Source: Trichobilharzia szidati
Taxonomy: Eukaryota > Platyhelminthes > Trematoda > Strigeidida > Schistosomatidae
Assembly: GCA_944472155.2 (NCBI GenBank)
Contig: OX235271.1
Span: forward strand, 92,765,256 to 92,829,255
Direction of reading: 5' to 3'
DNA: 64,000 nt
The notes below the pieces were generated by a model. It was not told where the DNA came from. It did not search any database and saw nothing but the letters and a program-made list of their open reading frames with translations. Numbering within the stretch: the stretch's first letter is position 1; each line of letters starts with the position of its first letter. Of the stretch, positions 1 to 11,275 are shown piece after piece. The translations under genes were made by a program, and so were the position numbers.

Positions 1-492
1 GACGAAGAGAAAATATCATGCATATTGTTTCAGAATAAAGCTATTACTATTATTATTATTAACGCTGTGCAATTCTTGAAGGAAATGATGAAAAACTGTA
101 CAGAGGTGGTTCTCTCTTTATGTGCAACAACACCACTTCACATGATATTCTTCAGATTAGTACTTTATATTTATATTCTCTTTGAAGAGGAAATGTTTTG
201 GAACTAAATACGCTGACGATTTCTGTAATATATGTCCACATATTGTTTGACACAAGGCTCTATTTTTATATTATTATATATTATGTGGTCAGTTGTTGTT
301 TATACTTCATTTTCTATGAGCAAACATATTTTCAAAGAATAGGAATAATATTTCTTATATTTCGAATGTGTCCCACTTGAATATCAGGTATTTTAGATAA
401 TATTTCTTTTACTAATGGGTAGCACTAAAATCTTCAAATACCTTATGCAGTTTTTTCTGTATCCGCTAAAGGGTCCGCTACAGGGTGTAGCC
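1..492. other. AT-rich DNA, nothing recognised
   Basis: No coding frame or repeat that I can name. The short open frames here are what AT-rich sequence gives by chance. Confidence 0.5.
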
Positions 493-592
493 AGTGTTAT
501 GTGTCTGGTTTTCGGTATTGATGCAGACTGAATTCTGTCAGTCAGCTTTGCAATGAAGTGTCATCAGTCAAGGTGACTCGCTATCGTGGTAC
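493..592 (-). repeat. HHR-SINE-2 tail fragment
   Basis: The stretch reads like the antisense tail of the repeat at 7838-8118. It has the CTGAATTCTGTCAGTCA block followed by a GTGACTCGCTATC stretch that matches GTGGCTCACT in other copies. It lacks the tRNA-like head and the ribozyme, so it is a diverged tail only. Confidence 0.5.
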
Positions 593-792
593 ACCTTTTC
601 GAAGACAAATTTTACCAGTATCTGATTGGTCTTATGAATTCTTTGTTAAATATCATTGCGATTGTAGTACAGCTTATGAAAATGAATCGTCGAAAAGAAA
701 ATTTTCTTCGCTGTTTACGTCTTTTTCTGAAGACTCAGCATGGGAATGTTTCGTTCATTTCTCAAGAATTTCAAATTGATATTCAAGTATTG

Positions 793-1130
793 GTTTGTAG
801 GGATTTGGTTGATCGGTTGCAGGATTTCATCATGAGCTGACATTGGTTAGAGAACCATTGGAAAACCTGGGAGTACTGGACAGCTGTTTCGTCCTAGTTT
901 AGGACTCTTCATCAGTACGCACCCGCCAGGGTTCGAATCCAGGACCTTCTGGCTACAAGACCAGAGAGCTCGTAGACCATTAAGCCACTGGGACCCGATC
1001 CAATGGCCCATGAATTCTAACATCTGCCAATTCACGATATAGCGCAACCGCTAGCCAATGTCTTCGGCGAGTATTTGTCCTCACACCCGACCGGCTGCAC
1101 CCTACTGGTCACGACTATTGGCTATTCAAA
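793..1130 (-). repeat. HHR-SINE-1 (Sm-alpha-like SINE with hammerhead), near full length
   Basis: A tRNA-derived short repeat on the minus strand. Read 5' to 3' it has a leader, a box-A-like TGGCTTAATGGTC, a box-B-like GATTCGAACCC, a hammerhead fold, and a 3' end reading TGATGAAATCCTGCAACC. Related copies lie near 4.6, 10.9, 11.4, 17.0, 28.0, 37.8, 52.6, 56.2, 59.9, 60.8 and 63.0 kb. The layout (pol III promoter plus hammerhead) is that of the Sm-alpha satellite/SINE of schistosomes. It encodes no protein; copies probably spread through RNA using the machinery of another element. Confidence 0.8.
873..918 (-). ncRNA. hammerhead ribozyme of HHR-SINE-1
   Basis: On the minus strand: stem I GUACUG pairs with CAGUAC (6 bp). 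The core is AUGAAGA, stem II is GUCC/GGAC with a 7-nt loop, then GAA, then a minimal self-complementary stem III ACAGCUGU, with C17 as the cleavage nucleotide (GUC). The only change from the canonical CUGANGA core is C3 to A, which is expected to impair catalysis. Other copies keep C3, so this is probably a decayed ribozyme. Confidence 0.75.
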
Positions 1131-1814
1131 TTGGCTATTCGAATGGATAATTATTTTATGATGTATTATATAGTGAAGAAAGTTTCATTTTAGTCATGGA
1201 CGACTTAATGAAAGGCTCATTGACAAATATTAACTTAGAACTCATCGACGTCATCTAGTCTGAATTCCACAAAGATTGGTTATATTCATCACTACAAGCC
1301 AGCAGAAGCATTTATTATAAAAGCGATTTGTTCAGTGTAGAAATACTGTGTTAGAAGTGGGTTCGCAAAGTTTACAGGACTCATTCAACGAATGAGATGG
1401 TTGACATTTGAAAAAGCAAGGTTCAAATACCATGACACTTTCTGTTTCATACTACTATTATTATTGTTCACTTAATTTCTAGCACTGCTAAGTCAGTTCA
1501 CAGCACTGTATTTTTAAGCTGAAACGCATAAGAATACTGACCAAAATCTCAAAGAAACTGGATGACGATTTGTGAGGTATTTTAAGAAATGCTGTCATGA
1601 TTGAAGTAAAATAATGCCACCTTTTTTTAACGCAGTCTGATCGAAATATTTTCAGAGAAGTAATTAATAAAAGCGTTAAAACTATACAGAAAATATCAAA
1701 TAGGTGTAATCAGTCTTGTTCTCCGATAATGTTTTTCGGTTATACATTGTTCGCCGCGAAAAATATACTATGAGACTGGGCATTTTTAATCACAACGTCA
1801 GAATATGGTAATAT
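1131..1814. other. AT-rich DNA, nothing recognised
   Basis: No coding region or named repeat found between the SINE and the RTE fragment. Confidence 0.45.
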
Positions 1815-2284
1815 ATTACTATTATTATTGTCCCCTTGGGTTCCTAGTGGAACACAGGGCTTCAACTACACGTCTCCACTTGCTTCTCTCTTCTGCTGTA
1901 ATTTTCACTTGCATCCATGTTAGTCCATACTGTTTCAATTCCTCTTCACACGATCTCCTCCATGTCACCCTCCGACGTCCCACTCGCCGCTTCCCTTTCG
2001 GGTTCCACTCGAGCTATGGCCTGACGCGCGATGTCACCCAACGGCCTCCTCAGAGAGTGTCTAATCCATCTCCACTTTCTCCTGCATATTTGTTGGGCGA
2101 TTGGTTCTTGTTTTGTTTGTTCCCATAGTTTCTTGTTGGTGATTCTTTCCGGCCATCTGATCTTCAGTATAGAGCCAGCGAAGACAGTTGTTGATAAAGG
2201 TCTGCAACAGGCTGTTGGAAATATTCTTTGTGAGACGCCAAGTTTCTGATCGGTATAGAAGAACTGACTATCTATTCGAGGTTA
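1815..2284 (-). mobile_element. RTE (SR2-like) LINE, 5'-truncated 3' end, with TSD
   Basis: The last ~450 bp of an RTE-clade LINE, antisense. Its 3' end is the ATT microsatellite near 1816-1830, next to the CCTTGGGTTCCTAGTGGAAC block shared with copies at 4.7, 14.8 and 16.9 kb. The sequence is almost identical to 4731-5165. An 11-bp direct repeat TATGGTAATAT lies at 1804-1814 and 2285-2295 and is a good candidate TSD, so this copy was 5'-truncated at insertion. The 107-residue plus-strand open frame here is a shadow that reappears at 4.7 kb. Confidence 0.85.
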
Positions 2285-2295
2285 TATGGTAATAT

Positions 2296-3284
2296 GTTTG
2301 GATTTTTCATCTGTTTCTCGTGAGGTATGTCAACTATTTGTGACTGGATTTAAAATAAAGATGAATTTTTTTTAAAAAATGCGTTCTTAATCTAGTAATA
2401 ATTCTTCCAGTGCTTGTTGAGTATAAAATTTTGTGATGACGTTATCTTGATATTGTTAAAGCCGAGAGATGGAATACTGTTCACAGTGAATAAAACAGGA
2501 AGAGGGAAAGAATTCAGTGATAATAAGGATTAGGTTCTAACCATCATATTTCAGGTAATCATAAACTTATTAGAAATTCCGACTACCGCCTAGTATGTTG
2601 TGGTATTCTACCAGTGGGTTATTTGGTTACTAATCATCAACATTTTGATTCAGTTTATATTTCATTTGTATGTCATACCATTTTTGAATTTGCAGGCGGC
2701 CAGTTTAAATCACTGAACAACCTAAATTTTCTATCCATCAAAATATATTGTATTTGTTCCGTTTTATGTTGTTGTTTAAATCATCTAATTACCAAAATGA
2801 GTCTTAACTTATACTTGCGCACAATTTCTAATAAGTTTCTACCTATTGTTGAGTAGTTTTTGGCGGAAATAGAGGGATGACATTGTAGGGGTAGTACTGG
2901 AACAGGCTTCGAATAAAACGATATTGCTCCAGACTATATATTCTCAGTTATTATATTATTGAATATTCTGGACAAGGAGTAAATACCTTTCTATGAAACT
3001 CGTTGAAAATTCTGTTCTGTGTCTAAATGCACTTATCAGAATAATGCTATTATTGTTGCAGTATTTTTATAATAAAAATAACAACTTTATTCTGGGCGAA
3101 ATGTCCACATACTGTACATAATTCTCAGCTTACTTCATTCCTTAGTACTTCCTGTCCATCCAGAATCTTCAAGTAAAATGGCTACCTACAGTAAGTCATG
3201 TAACGCGATACTTCTCTATCTGAAGCATACAGAGACTTATCCATTATAGTATTTTTTCTTCGTCTCCGAGATATGTGCAATAGT
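2296..3284. other. AT-rich DNA, nothing recognised
   Basis: An 80-residue open frame at 2614-2856 has no recognisable motif and biased AT composition. I see no repeat family here. Confidence 0.4.
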
Positions 3285-3294
3285 AGTTTGAAAG

Positions 3295-3530
3295 ACAGTG
3301 AGTCGGTGGCACAGCGATAGAATGCTCGCCGACCACGAATGTGGACCGAAGTTCGATCACCGGTCGACGCACTCATTTACTTCGCTAAATCAGTAATAAG
3401 ATTGTTAGAGAAGAAAGGTTTGGCATGAGGCTAGCTACCCCACCTCATAAAAATAAACACCACTGCTTCAGAAACCTCCAGCCTATATCCTGAGGCCTTA
3501 TGTTCCACCAGGAAAGTAAAGGAATAAAAA
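3295..3530 (+). mobile_element. SINE-R (tRNA-like head, RTE-like tail) with 10-bp TSD
   Basis: A tRNA-derived SINE. Box A region GTGGCACAGCGATAG is followed by a box-B-like AGTTCGATCACCGG, a body with ATGAGGCTAGC, then a tail (GGCCTTATGTTCCACCAGG) ending in GGAATAAAAAA. A 10-bp direct repeat AGTTTGAAAG lies at 3285-3294 and 3531-3540, showing target-primed insertion. The tail resembles the RTE LINE 3' end, which suggests the RTE machinery moved it. Confidence 0.85.
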
Positions 3531-3540
3531 AGTTTGAAAG

Positions 3541-4569
3541 GCAATTAAATATGCAGGGTACAATTTTAAACATAAGGACAGAACTGAATGGTTAAAACAA
3601 TAAGAATCAGCGAGGGTAAGATACGCTATGTTGGATACAAATTTAAGTGGCTTGGTGGTTCAAAAAGCATTTTGTACTTTAATGTTAATATCAGTTGAAG
3701 AAAGATTTTTAGTCTGCCTGTTGTGAACATTTTTTCAGTTTATTCACTTATTTTCATTCGCTTTTTTTGAAACGATAAAAAATTCACAAGCTGTTTTCTC
3801 GTTTCATTTTCAAATTCCTTTGCTCACGTCATCACAAGATATGTCTTTGTCTGGTGTATCTTAGTAAAATTAAATGAGTGTAAGAATATGACTGACAGCT
3901 TCACTAAATTAGGTAAGAAAGTCCTTAATGAGAGTTTTAAGTATTGCTTTTCAGTACAATATGGTTCCGATCTGGTGTTATAGTAGGTTTGCCTTCTTTT
4001 TCATCAGTTATTTGCATGTAAGATATACACAACTTTGTTCGGACTCTTATATATATATATATATATACTCTAGGATAAAACTGGTAATAGCATCACTTTA
4101 TTCATTTTTCTAGTCGTGATAAAACGGAACTCCTAATGTCAATTTAGCTGGCAGTACCAAGCCATTGCACTTGACTGTTTTCTGAGTCACAGAACTGGCA
4201 GTAATTTCAATTAAGCTTGAAGCATCTTTGAGATTTCTTCATAGGTTGTTATCTGATCTATGAACACATCTGATTTCAGTATTTTCCTATCAGATGCACG
4301 CGAGTTGTAAACCGGAGATTCACCTCACAGTACCTCACTGATTCACTTAATCTGTTTCACTGAATATCACCATATTTAAGTTTTACTGATAATTGAGAAT
4401 CTGTTCAAGTGTACTTAACTATTTAGGATAATGCAAAAATGTTAGTCGGAACTTAATATTTACCGACATTCTGTTTATTAACTTGGTTAAGGCACTTCTC
4501 TGTGACTTAATCTAATAACCTTTTGCTGCGAAAATATATTCAATTGCTCAACTAAAAAGATTAGTTGTC
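3541..4569. other. AT-rich DNA with a TA microsatellite
   Basis: A run of about nine TA units lies near 4048-4067. Nothing else is recognisable. Confidence 0.5.
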
Positions 4570-4724
4570 AAGAGTTGGTTTGCAGGAATTTGATTGTTTA
4601 CAGTTTTGATTACGAGTTGGCATTAGTTAGAGAACCACTGGAAAACCGAGAAATTCTGGACGGCTGATTCGTCCTAGTTTGAGACTACTCAGCAGTACGT
4701 GCCCACTAGAGTTCAGACTTATAT
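4570..4724 (-). repeat. HHR-SINE-1 3' half, cut by RTE sequence
   Basis: The 3' half of the repeat, antisense. It runs from TTGGTTTGCAGGAATTTG to the start of the box-B region (GAGTTCAGAC), where it stops abruptly at the RTE 3' tail. A hammerhead relic lies at about 4651-4697. Its core reads CUGAGUA, so C3 is present but G8 has changed. A second piece of the same family in the opposite orientation lies on the far side of the RTE fragment (6328-6470). Confidence 0.7.
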
Positions 4725-4726
4725 CG

Positions 4727-6327
4727 AGTACTATTATTATTATTGTTCCCTTGGGTTCCTAGTGAAACATAGGGCTTCAACTACACGTCTCCACTTGCTT
4801 CTCTCTTCTGCTGTACTTTTCACCTGCATCCATGTTAATCCATACTGTTTCAATTCCTCTTCACACGATCTCCTCCATGTCACCCTTGGACGTCCCACTC
4901 GCCACTTCCCTTTCGGGTTCCACTCGAGCTATGGCCTGACGCGCGATGTCACCCAGCGGCCTCCTCAGAGAGTGTCTAATCCATCTCCACTTTCTCCTGC
5001 ATATTTGTTGGGCGATTGGTTCTTGTTTTGTTTGTTCCCATAGTTTCTTGTTGGTGATTCTTTCCGGCCATCTGATCTTCAGTATAGAGCGAAGACAGCT
5101 GTTGATAAAGGTCTGCAATAGGCTGTTGGAAATATTCTTTGTGACCCGCCAAGTTTCTGATCGGTATAGAAGAACTGACTGACTTGACGTTTGTATTGAA
5201 AATCTGAATTTTGTTGTTGATGCTGAGTGACAAAGATTTCCAGATTGGTTTCAGGTTGATGAATGTGTTTCTCGCCTTTCCGATTATCGATTTGACATCC
5301 TCATCCGTTCCTCCTGAAGTTGAGACAACTCTCCTTAGATAAGTGAAAGAAGTAACCTCTTTCAAATCTCTCCCGTTGATGGCGATTGGCACTAGATGTT
5401 GCTGTTGTTGTTGTTGTTGGTTGGTTATTTTCATGACCTCCGTCTTGTCTATATTCACCTGGAGTCCTGTCTTCTCTGGCTGCTTCTTCGACCAGTTTGT
5501 CGGTTTTCGCTTGTAAGTTTTCGATTTTGTGTCACATCCAACATAAATCATCCACACGCGAAATCCAGGTCTTCTAGATTCTTCACGTCGGTTCAGGATA
5601 TCCCTGTCTTCTCGTTTCCCACTGTCTGACGCATAATCCAGTCCACCACAATTAGGAATATCATTGGTGATAATAAGCACCCTTGTCTGACTCCTGTGTT
5701 TACTCCAAACGATTCGCTGAGTTTTCCGTCGTGGATCACTTGACATGTGCCGTTGTCGTACAGTTGTTGAATGAGGTTGATGAATATTTGGGGTACGCCG
5801 TAGTACTCGAGTAGTTTCCAAATTACTTCGTGGTCAACGCTGTCGAAGGCCTTCTCAAAGTCTATGAAGGAAGTTGAGGTAGAGATTTGATTGCCATTCC
5901 ATGCTTTGTTCTGTGATGATGATGCGTGGAGTTGCAATTTGGTCAGAACATGATTTGCCTTTCCTGAATCCAGCTTGTTCTGGTCGGAGTTCTGTATCCA
6001 GCGCGTCCTTGATTCTCTCCAGGATGATGCGACTCAGGATTTTACTTGGCGTCGACAGGAGCATGATTCCTCGCCAGTTCTTGCAGAGTTCTAGGTCGCC
6101 CTTCTTTGGTAGTTTCACGAGGTAACCTTTCCTCCAGTCAGTAGGCACCTTTCCCTCCTTCCAGACCTCTTGCAATAATGGAGTCAGTATATCTGCTGTC
6201 GTTTCTGGGTCCGCTTTCAGTGCTTCCGGGGGTATTCCATCTGGTCCAGCTGCTTTTTCTGCCTTCAGAAGCTTGATTGCATTCCAGACTTCAGCTTTCG
6301 TTGGAGGATTGGTGTCAACTTGCAGTT
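4727..6327 (-). pseudogene. RTE (SR2-like) LINE reverse transcriptase, 5'-truncated and frameshifted
   Basis: An RTE-clade non-LTR reverse transcriptase that would copy its own RNA at a nicked target. On the minus strand the frames give, in order, a palm start around 6175-5855 (LPKKGDLELCKNWRGIMLLS, RPEQAGFRKGKSC), FIDFEKAFDSVDHEVIWKLL near 5910-5850, then GVNTGVRQGCLLSP near 5700. These lie in three frames, so there are at least two frameshifts. At the FADD box (5548-5564) a 4-nt insertion separates FA from DD. The apurinic endonuclease domain is missing through 5' truncation. The 3' end near 4731 has the ATT-rich tail typical of the family. The element is dead, though its 3' end matches other copies closely. 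Confidence 0.9.
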
Positions 6328-6470
6328 GTGTTCCAGTGGCTTAATTTTCTGCGACCTCGTTTTGTAAACAGTAGGCCTTCGGTTCAAATATCAGTGTGTG
6401 CTTATCGCGGAAGAGTTCAATGTTTTCCAGTGGTTCACTGACTGATATCAACTCGTGATCAAATCTGAAA
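6328..6470 (+). repeat. HHR-SINE-1 fragment, sense
   Basis: It starts at CCAGTGGCTTAATTTTC (box-A-like), has a box-B-like CGGTTCAAATATC, a badly decayed ribozyme region, and ends with TTTTCCAGTGGTTCACTGACTG. It is opposite in orientation to the piece at 4570-4724. Confidence 0.6.
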
Positions 6471-6837
6471 AATTACCGTAGATTTCAATTTCACTTACTA
6501 TAGATTACTGCTGACGTTTTTTCAAGTATGGTCATTGTATAGACAGTGTTTGATTCTATTAGAATTCTTATTCAGTAACTTCAACCATGTTTACAGAACT
6601 TTTACATGAAAAACACATTTAAGAGATGAGTTTTGTGAAAATTCTAAATACTATTTACCCTTTTTAACTTTTAACAGTGTTATTTTGAAGCCATTGCAGA
6701 TGAGTGCAGATTTACATGGATTTTCCTAGTTTGCTCTGAGTAGCTGTTTAGCTGACTTTACTTGAAATTCCTACTTATATCATTTTTTTCTTACTCATAA
6801 CTGTGTCTAATTATGGTGAAAGTATATTTTACAAAAG
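6471..6837. other. AT-rich DNA, nothing recognised
   Basis: No feature seen. Confidence 0.4.
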
Positions 6838-7056
6838 TGCCTCGGTTTTTTCAGTGGTAGAAAACTCAGCAACCACGTACATGGTCTGGGGTTTGATCCC
6901 CGGCCAACACACTCCTGTACTTCGTCTAACTGGCAGTAAATTCGATAAATAAGATAGGTTGGGCGTGAGGCTACTGATGTTGCTGCAGCTGATAATTCAA
7001 AGCGCAAGTTTGAAGCCCTCTGTTTCACTGAGAACGCACAGGAATAAAATAAATTG
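6838..7056 (+). mobile_element. SINE-R copy, diverged
   Basis: It has the tRNA-like head with box-B-like GGTTTGATCCCCGG, the GGTTGGGCGTGAGGCTA body, and the tail GAAGCCCTCTGTTTCACTGA ending in GGAATAAAATAAA. The 97-residue minus-strand frame across it is a shadow. Confidence 0.75.
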
Positions 7057-7837
7057 AGTAGTAATATTTTATACGTGGCTGAAACATGATAAAACTTCAT
7101 TTTTCAGTTAAGAGGTGCGACCTTTTAAGCGCTTAAATTTCTATTAAATTACTATAATTTCCACTGTGCTATCAGCATTAGTCTAAATACATGAATGACA
7201 AATATCAACAGTTATTATTTACTGTGAAGCAAGTATTTTGGCACATAATTAAGGTGTGAAAAAATAGATGGAATCACTTCTTCAAGCGATATCCTGTGTT
7301 GTTTTTTAAAATACTGTTCTCTAATGACTACTGTATTAGTAAACGTTTAACCTGAGCACTTTGTCAAGCCAATATCTTCAGAATTAGATGTTAATTAAAA
7401 CTTGAAATGAGATTAGAACTTCACGACACAGATTGATCCGTCCTTAAAATAAATGAAGGAAACTAAAAATTACGAAAAATTTGGTTTGCTTCCGAATACA
7501 AGAAAAATATAAGAGACTTTCGGGGAAGTGTGACTTTTCAGAGCGACTTTTTCACTGCCACTATACGGTGGCAGAATATGCGGATACATAAAATTCATTT
7601 GGCTACAGAAAATGTTTTCAATGATGTATTGACTAAAATTCATTCCTGGTTAAAGTCCAGCTCATTCAGAACTACGAGATATAAAAATGATTGTCAAAAT
7701 CAGAGCGAGACTAGGTAACTAGGTTGGATGATATATCTTTATGATAATTTTAAGGTAGGTAAGATAAAAAGAGATGTAATCATAAAACGGAGGAATTACA
7801 AAAAGAAATTTCAAAGGTGAATTTAGAGTACTCTGAC
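7057..7837. other. AT-rich DNA, nothing recognised
   Basis: A 62-residue frame at 7530-7718 has no recognisable motif. No repeat family seen. Confidence 0.4.
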
Positions 7838-8118
7838 TGGACACTAGCTAGTAACTAGTGTAATGCGTCTAGTCCTTTGTTTGGTGTCAGCTGAATTCTA
7901 TCAGTCAACTTTTCAAGGTGGCCACCATGCTAGGTGGCTCACTGGGAATTGTTGATATTAGATGTTTGAAGGTAATCGGCAGGAAGACTTCGACCTAGGT
8001 TTCGTGCTAGTTGGCACTTATCAGCAAGGCGTATCTGCCACCTTAAAAGAATTGATGTCCCTTCTGAGATTAGAACCCACGTCACCCAATGTTACAGTCG
8101 GAGACGTAGAGTGTTTGA
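7838..8118 (-). repeat. HHR-SINE-2, near full length
   Basis: A second ribozyme-bearing tRNA-like repeat, antisense. The sense 5' end is on the right and contains the box-B-like region near 8070. The ribozyme lies at 7989-8030. The tail includes GCCACCTAGCATGGTGGCC and ends with an ACTAGTTACTAGCTAGT block near 7842. Other copies lie at 18.5-18.9, 31.3 and 61.8-62.1 kb, plus a tail at 0.5 kb. It is distinct in sequence from HHR-SINE-1. Confidence 0.7.
7989..8030 (-). ncRNA. hammerhead ribozyme of HHR-SINE-2
   Basis: On the minus strand: core CUGAUAA (G8 to A), stem II GUGC/GCAC with loop CAACUA, GAA, self-complementary stem III ACCUAGGU, and a GUC cleavage triplet. The G8 change should reduce or abolish activity. 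The copy at 18.83 kb has the intact core. Confidence 0.7.
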
Positions 8119-9389
8119 CTGAGTAGTTTCACTAAAAATACTCATTTTGTTTAACATAAGTCAGAATGAACGGCTATGTCTTTCTGAGTTCGATAAAATG
8201 TTATCTGAACGTTTTTATTAGTATTTGCTTACTTATAACATAGGTATATCAACATAGAAAAAAGTAAAATATACAGAGAGTTATCCCTGAATTGGGAATT
8301 CACTCCAGTGGTATAAGTGTGAAAGTATTCCAAGTGGACTGTTTACCTTATATTCACTCCTCTTAAAGTTTGTAGTATATTCTCTATCGAAGCTTCTTTT
8401 AACCACTTGAAATTCCACTATTCATTAAGATTTATGAAAGAATAATGATAGAGAAGGTAAGATAAACACTGAAGGAGAAGCGGATTTACATAAGAAAGAA
8501 GATCATGATGAAAATATAGAGCTGTCGTTAAGTAGACTAAACCAGAGGCATTTCCAATCAGTGTTATCTTAACCTGTAGATGCTATCGTAAACAAGTTAA
8601 ATATTTTATGAAAATATTGTAGTTTACAACGTACCTCATGCTGACCGTTTGGCAGAACTTTAAAGTCAGTGAAGTACTTGCTCAACTGATAAAGAACTTA
8701 CAGCTTCCGAGGAATACAAGTCTAAAATAAAAATCTCAACGATAACAAGTTATACCTGAAGTGAGAGAAGACTACTGACGGGAAGTATGCTTGCATGTAA
8801 GTGTTTAACGTCTAAGGACAGGATGAAATATTGATGACTAAGCCCGTTGTCATAGATGCTACCATAATTACGAACAACGGAGGTTGCATAGCAGACATCT
8901 TAACAACTGGGCAAATAATGTTAGAAGAATATACATCCACGTTTATTAAGTTATGGAAGAGTGTGAATGCAAAATTCAAACACTGACGTGACGTGTTTAC
9001 TTAATACATTGAAATTAAACCAAAATTTGTACAGTGATACTGGTTACTACTTGATTTATAATTAATTAAAGTAATCAGATGATTCTTAAATACCAAAAAG
9101 AAAGATTTATTACGATCAGTAACAAGTAGAGTGTAAATTTCCACGGAAAGTTATATACCATATCGTGATGTATATGATTTTTTTTGCAGAACTGATTCAA
9201 AGATTTCGTTGAATAATAAAATCAAATGGATATTAGAGTAGAGCTGAAATTGTGTACTATATATGATTCACTAGAAAAAGTAATAACATCATATGGACAG
9301 TTTTTAAAAGTTTATTGGTCCTGAATTTCAAAACGGATCACGCAAGTGGACAATTTTCAGTGTCCAATTAGTGAATACGCTTGCGTTTG
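8119..9389. other. AT-rich DNA, nothing recognised
   Basis: No open frame of note and no repeat I can place. Confidence 0.4.
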
Positions 9390-9650
9390 ATAGTGGAGGC
9401 CATTTGATTCATTAAAGCAATCGAAATGACGCAACGCCGATCCCGGAGATATGGAAAGTGGCAACAAACAACTAAGGAAAGTTGGAAAGACAGAATATAT
9501 ATATATACAAGACAAATTGTGAAACCGCGTGACTAAAATTGATATAACTATGAGCAGTAATTTATGCTCGAAACGTCATCCAGTAGATAATACTGTCTCA
9601 CTGTATGATATATCTAATGAACAAATTAATATGGAATTTCATTAAAGCAA
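9390..9650 (+). mobile_element. internally deleted PLE: coding remnant joined to 3' terminus
   Basis: Positions about 9427-9495 match 63560-63640 at the DNA level (CGGAGATATGGAAAGTGGCA block). The 63-kb copy encodes the PLE segment just before the GIY-YIG domain. Shortly after it, 9545-9645 is the PLE terminal motif (GCTCGAAACGTCATCCAGTA, hairpin CAGTAGATAATACTG) that follows a GIY-YIG frame at 57.2 kb. The endonuclease itself is missing here. Confidence 0.6.
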
Positions 9651-10839
9651 CTTTAGATTTTCCTTAGTCTTGAGAGTTTTATTTGTTAGTAATATGAATT
9701 ACTACTACACATATATCCATATATATGCTTTTGCCGTTAGCTTTCTTATTATGATATATTTGCATTGCTTATCAGTCCACTTAGATCAACCTGCCAGTAC
9801 CTCTAAGTCTAATAATTGAAATATCCCTGACTAAAACACAGTCTTCGGTGTAATAGTTTCATGTGTCTTACTTTGGATTTCAATGCCATCATAAAATTAT
9901 AATACGATATTGATAGGATCCCGCATAAATTAGTATATCATCATTTCTCGCGCATATGGTTACTGATTATACGATCAATTATTTCAAACGCTGTTAGCCG
10001 TCTTTATTGTTGTAAAATTGTATAAATACCATTTGTTGTTTTCCTAATAATTATTATTACAATATACAGCACAATACAGCATCTTACAGTCACATGTCAG
10101 CCTTTGTCTTTTGATATTTGCGTGGCTCAGTGAATCGGAAGCAGGCGCAGACATAACAATGTGACTACGGTTCTCATTCAGTTCAGTGCAATTATAAGAG
10201 TGTGAATGCAAATTTATTCTCAATAATGAAATTGGTTACGTGGAATATTTACCGTCTTAATATGAAGTATGTTTCATAGCATATTCAAAGCGTCTACTCA
10301 TCGTTTCCGTTCTCTGTGGAAAATTCTACCTTCTATCTATTAAACGTCGGAAGTCTTATACAACCCACTGGCTTGCATGGATAATAAAGGGATTTTAATT
10401 AACAGTATCCTGAAACCATTTTTGAAAAATTAGTGTAAGCGAGATGACGTTTCAAAATGCTGCAGTATTAGAGAAAATTTATAGAATTGAAGAGGGAGAC
10501 AGTTATTTGATGAATTCAGAGTTTTTCGTGAGCATTTCATCTCTAGGCTAGCTCTTATTGAAATAATTTCACATATGTCTTTAATGGATTACAGTTGATT
10601 TTCCTAGTCATCATTGATATTTTGTCCCTCGGTTTGTTTATTAAACTTTTGACCATTGACAGACAGATTCCTCTCACTATGTAATGCTTACTTTCTAACT
10701 TCATTCCATCCGATGATTTCACTCAAGAATCAAACAACTAATGTAGTCAGGAATATATTATTATCTATCATTGTTCAAATAGGTTAGTTTAGTAAGAATT
10801 TATAGTGCAATGTACTTTAAGTGCGAAAATACTTTGGTT
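9651..10839. other. AT-rich DNA, nothing recognised
   Basis: No feature seen. Confidence 0.4.
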
Positions 10840-11275
10840 GGGGGATTTCATTATGAGCTGACATGAGTTAGAGAACCATCGGAAAACATACAGGGAGTAC
10901 TAGACAGCCTCTTTCTCCTAGGTTGGGACTCTTCATCAGTACGCACCCACCGCCAGGGCTCGAACCCAGGACGTTCCGGTTACAAGGCGAGCTCGTAGAC
11001 CATAAAGTCACTGGGACTCGATCCAACGGCCCATGAATTATAACTTCTGCCAGTTCATGACATAGCGCGACCAATTCGCATTGTCATCTTCGATGAGTTA
11101 CTACATCACCTTCAACCTGCAGTACCCTACTGGTCACGGCTTCCCATTAGAACCCCAGGTAACAACTACCTACCTGAATAGGGCCAGCCGCTGGTGGGCG
11201 TTAGATAGATTTTCAGGTATTGGTTCCTCAGGGGTTTTGTTTGATTGGCTTGAGGATTTCATCATGAGCTGATAT
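10840..11275 (-). repeat. HHR-SINE-1 copy, antisense half of an inverted pair
   Basis: A nearly full unit. It starts with the 3' end (GGATTTCATTATGAGCTGAC), carries a decayed ribozyme at 10897-10942 (core AUGAAGA retained, stem II broken), box B near 10953, box A near 11005, and the leader with CCTACTGGTCACGGC. It meets a sense copy at about 11275, giving a head-to-head inverted arrangement. Confidence 0.75.

Noticed and set aside
558..840. Two overlapping open frames (73 and 84 residues)
   Set aside because: They run from an HHR-SINE-2 tail into the start of HHR-SINE-1 and have no protein motif.
847..1047. 66-residue minus-strand frame, similar to one at 10868-11074
   Set aside because: Both are HHR-SINE-1 sequence read through its tRNA-like region; no coding role.
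1805..2128. 107-residue plus-strand open frame, repeated as 114 residues at 4699-5043
   Set aside because: Both lie antisense to RTE LINE 3' ends. The repetition follows from the DNA being the same element, not from a gene family.
4048..4067. TA-rich runs here, at 21029-21049 and 38817-38835 as regulatory sites
   Set aside because: Simple microsatellites expected in an AT-rich genome; no associated gene.
4861..5821. Long minus-strand frame (281 residues) as an independent gene
   Set aside because: It is a shifted reading of the RTE reverse transcriptase C-terminal part; true motifs lie in other frames on both sides.
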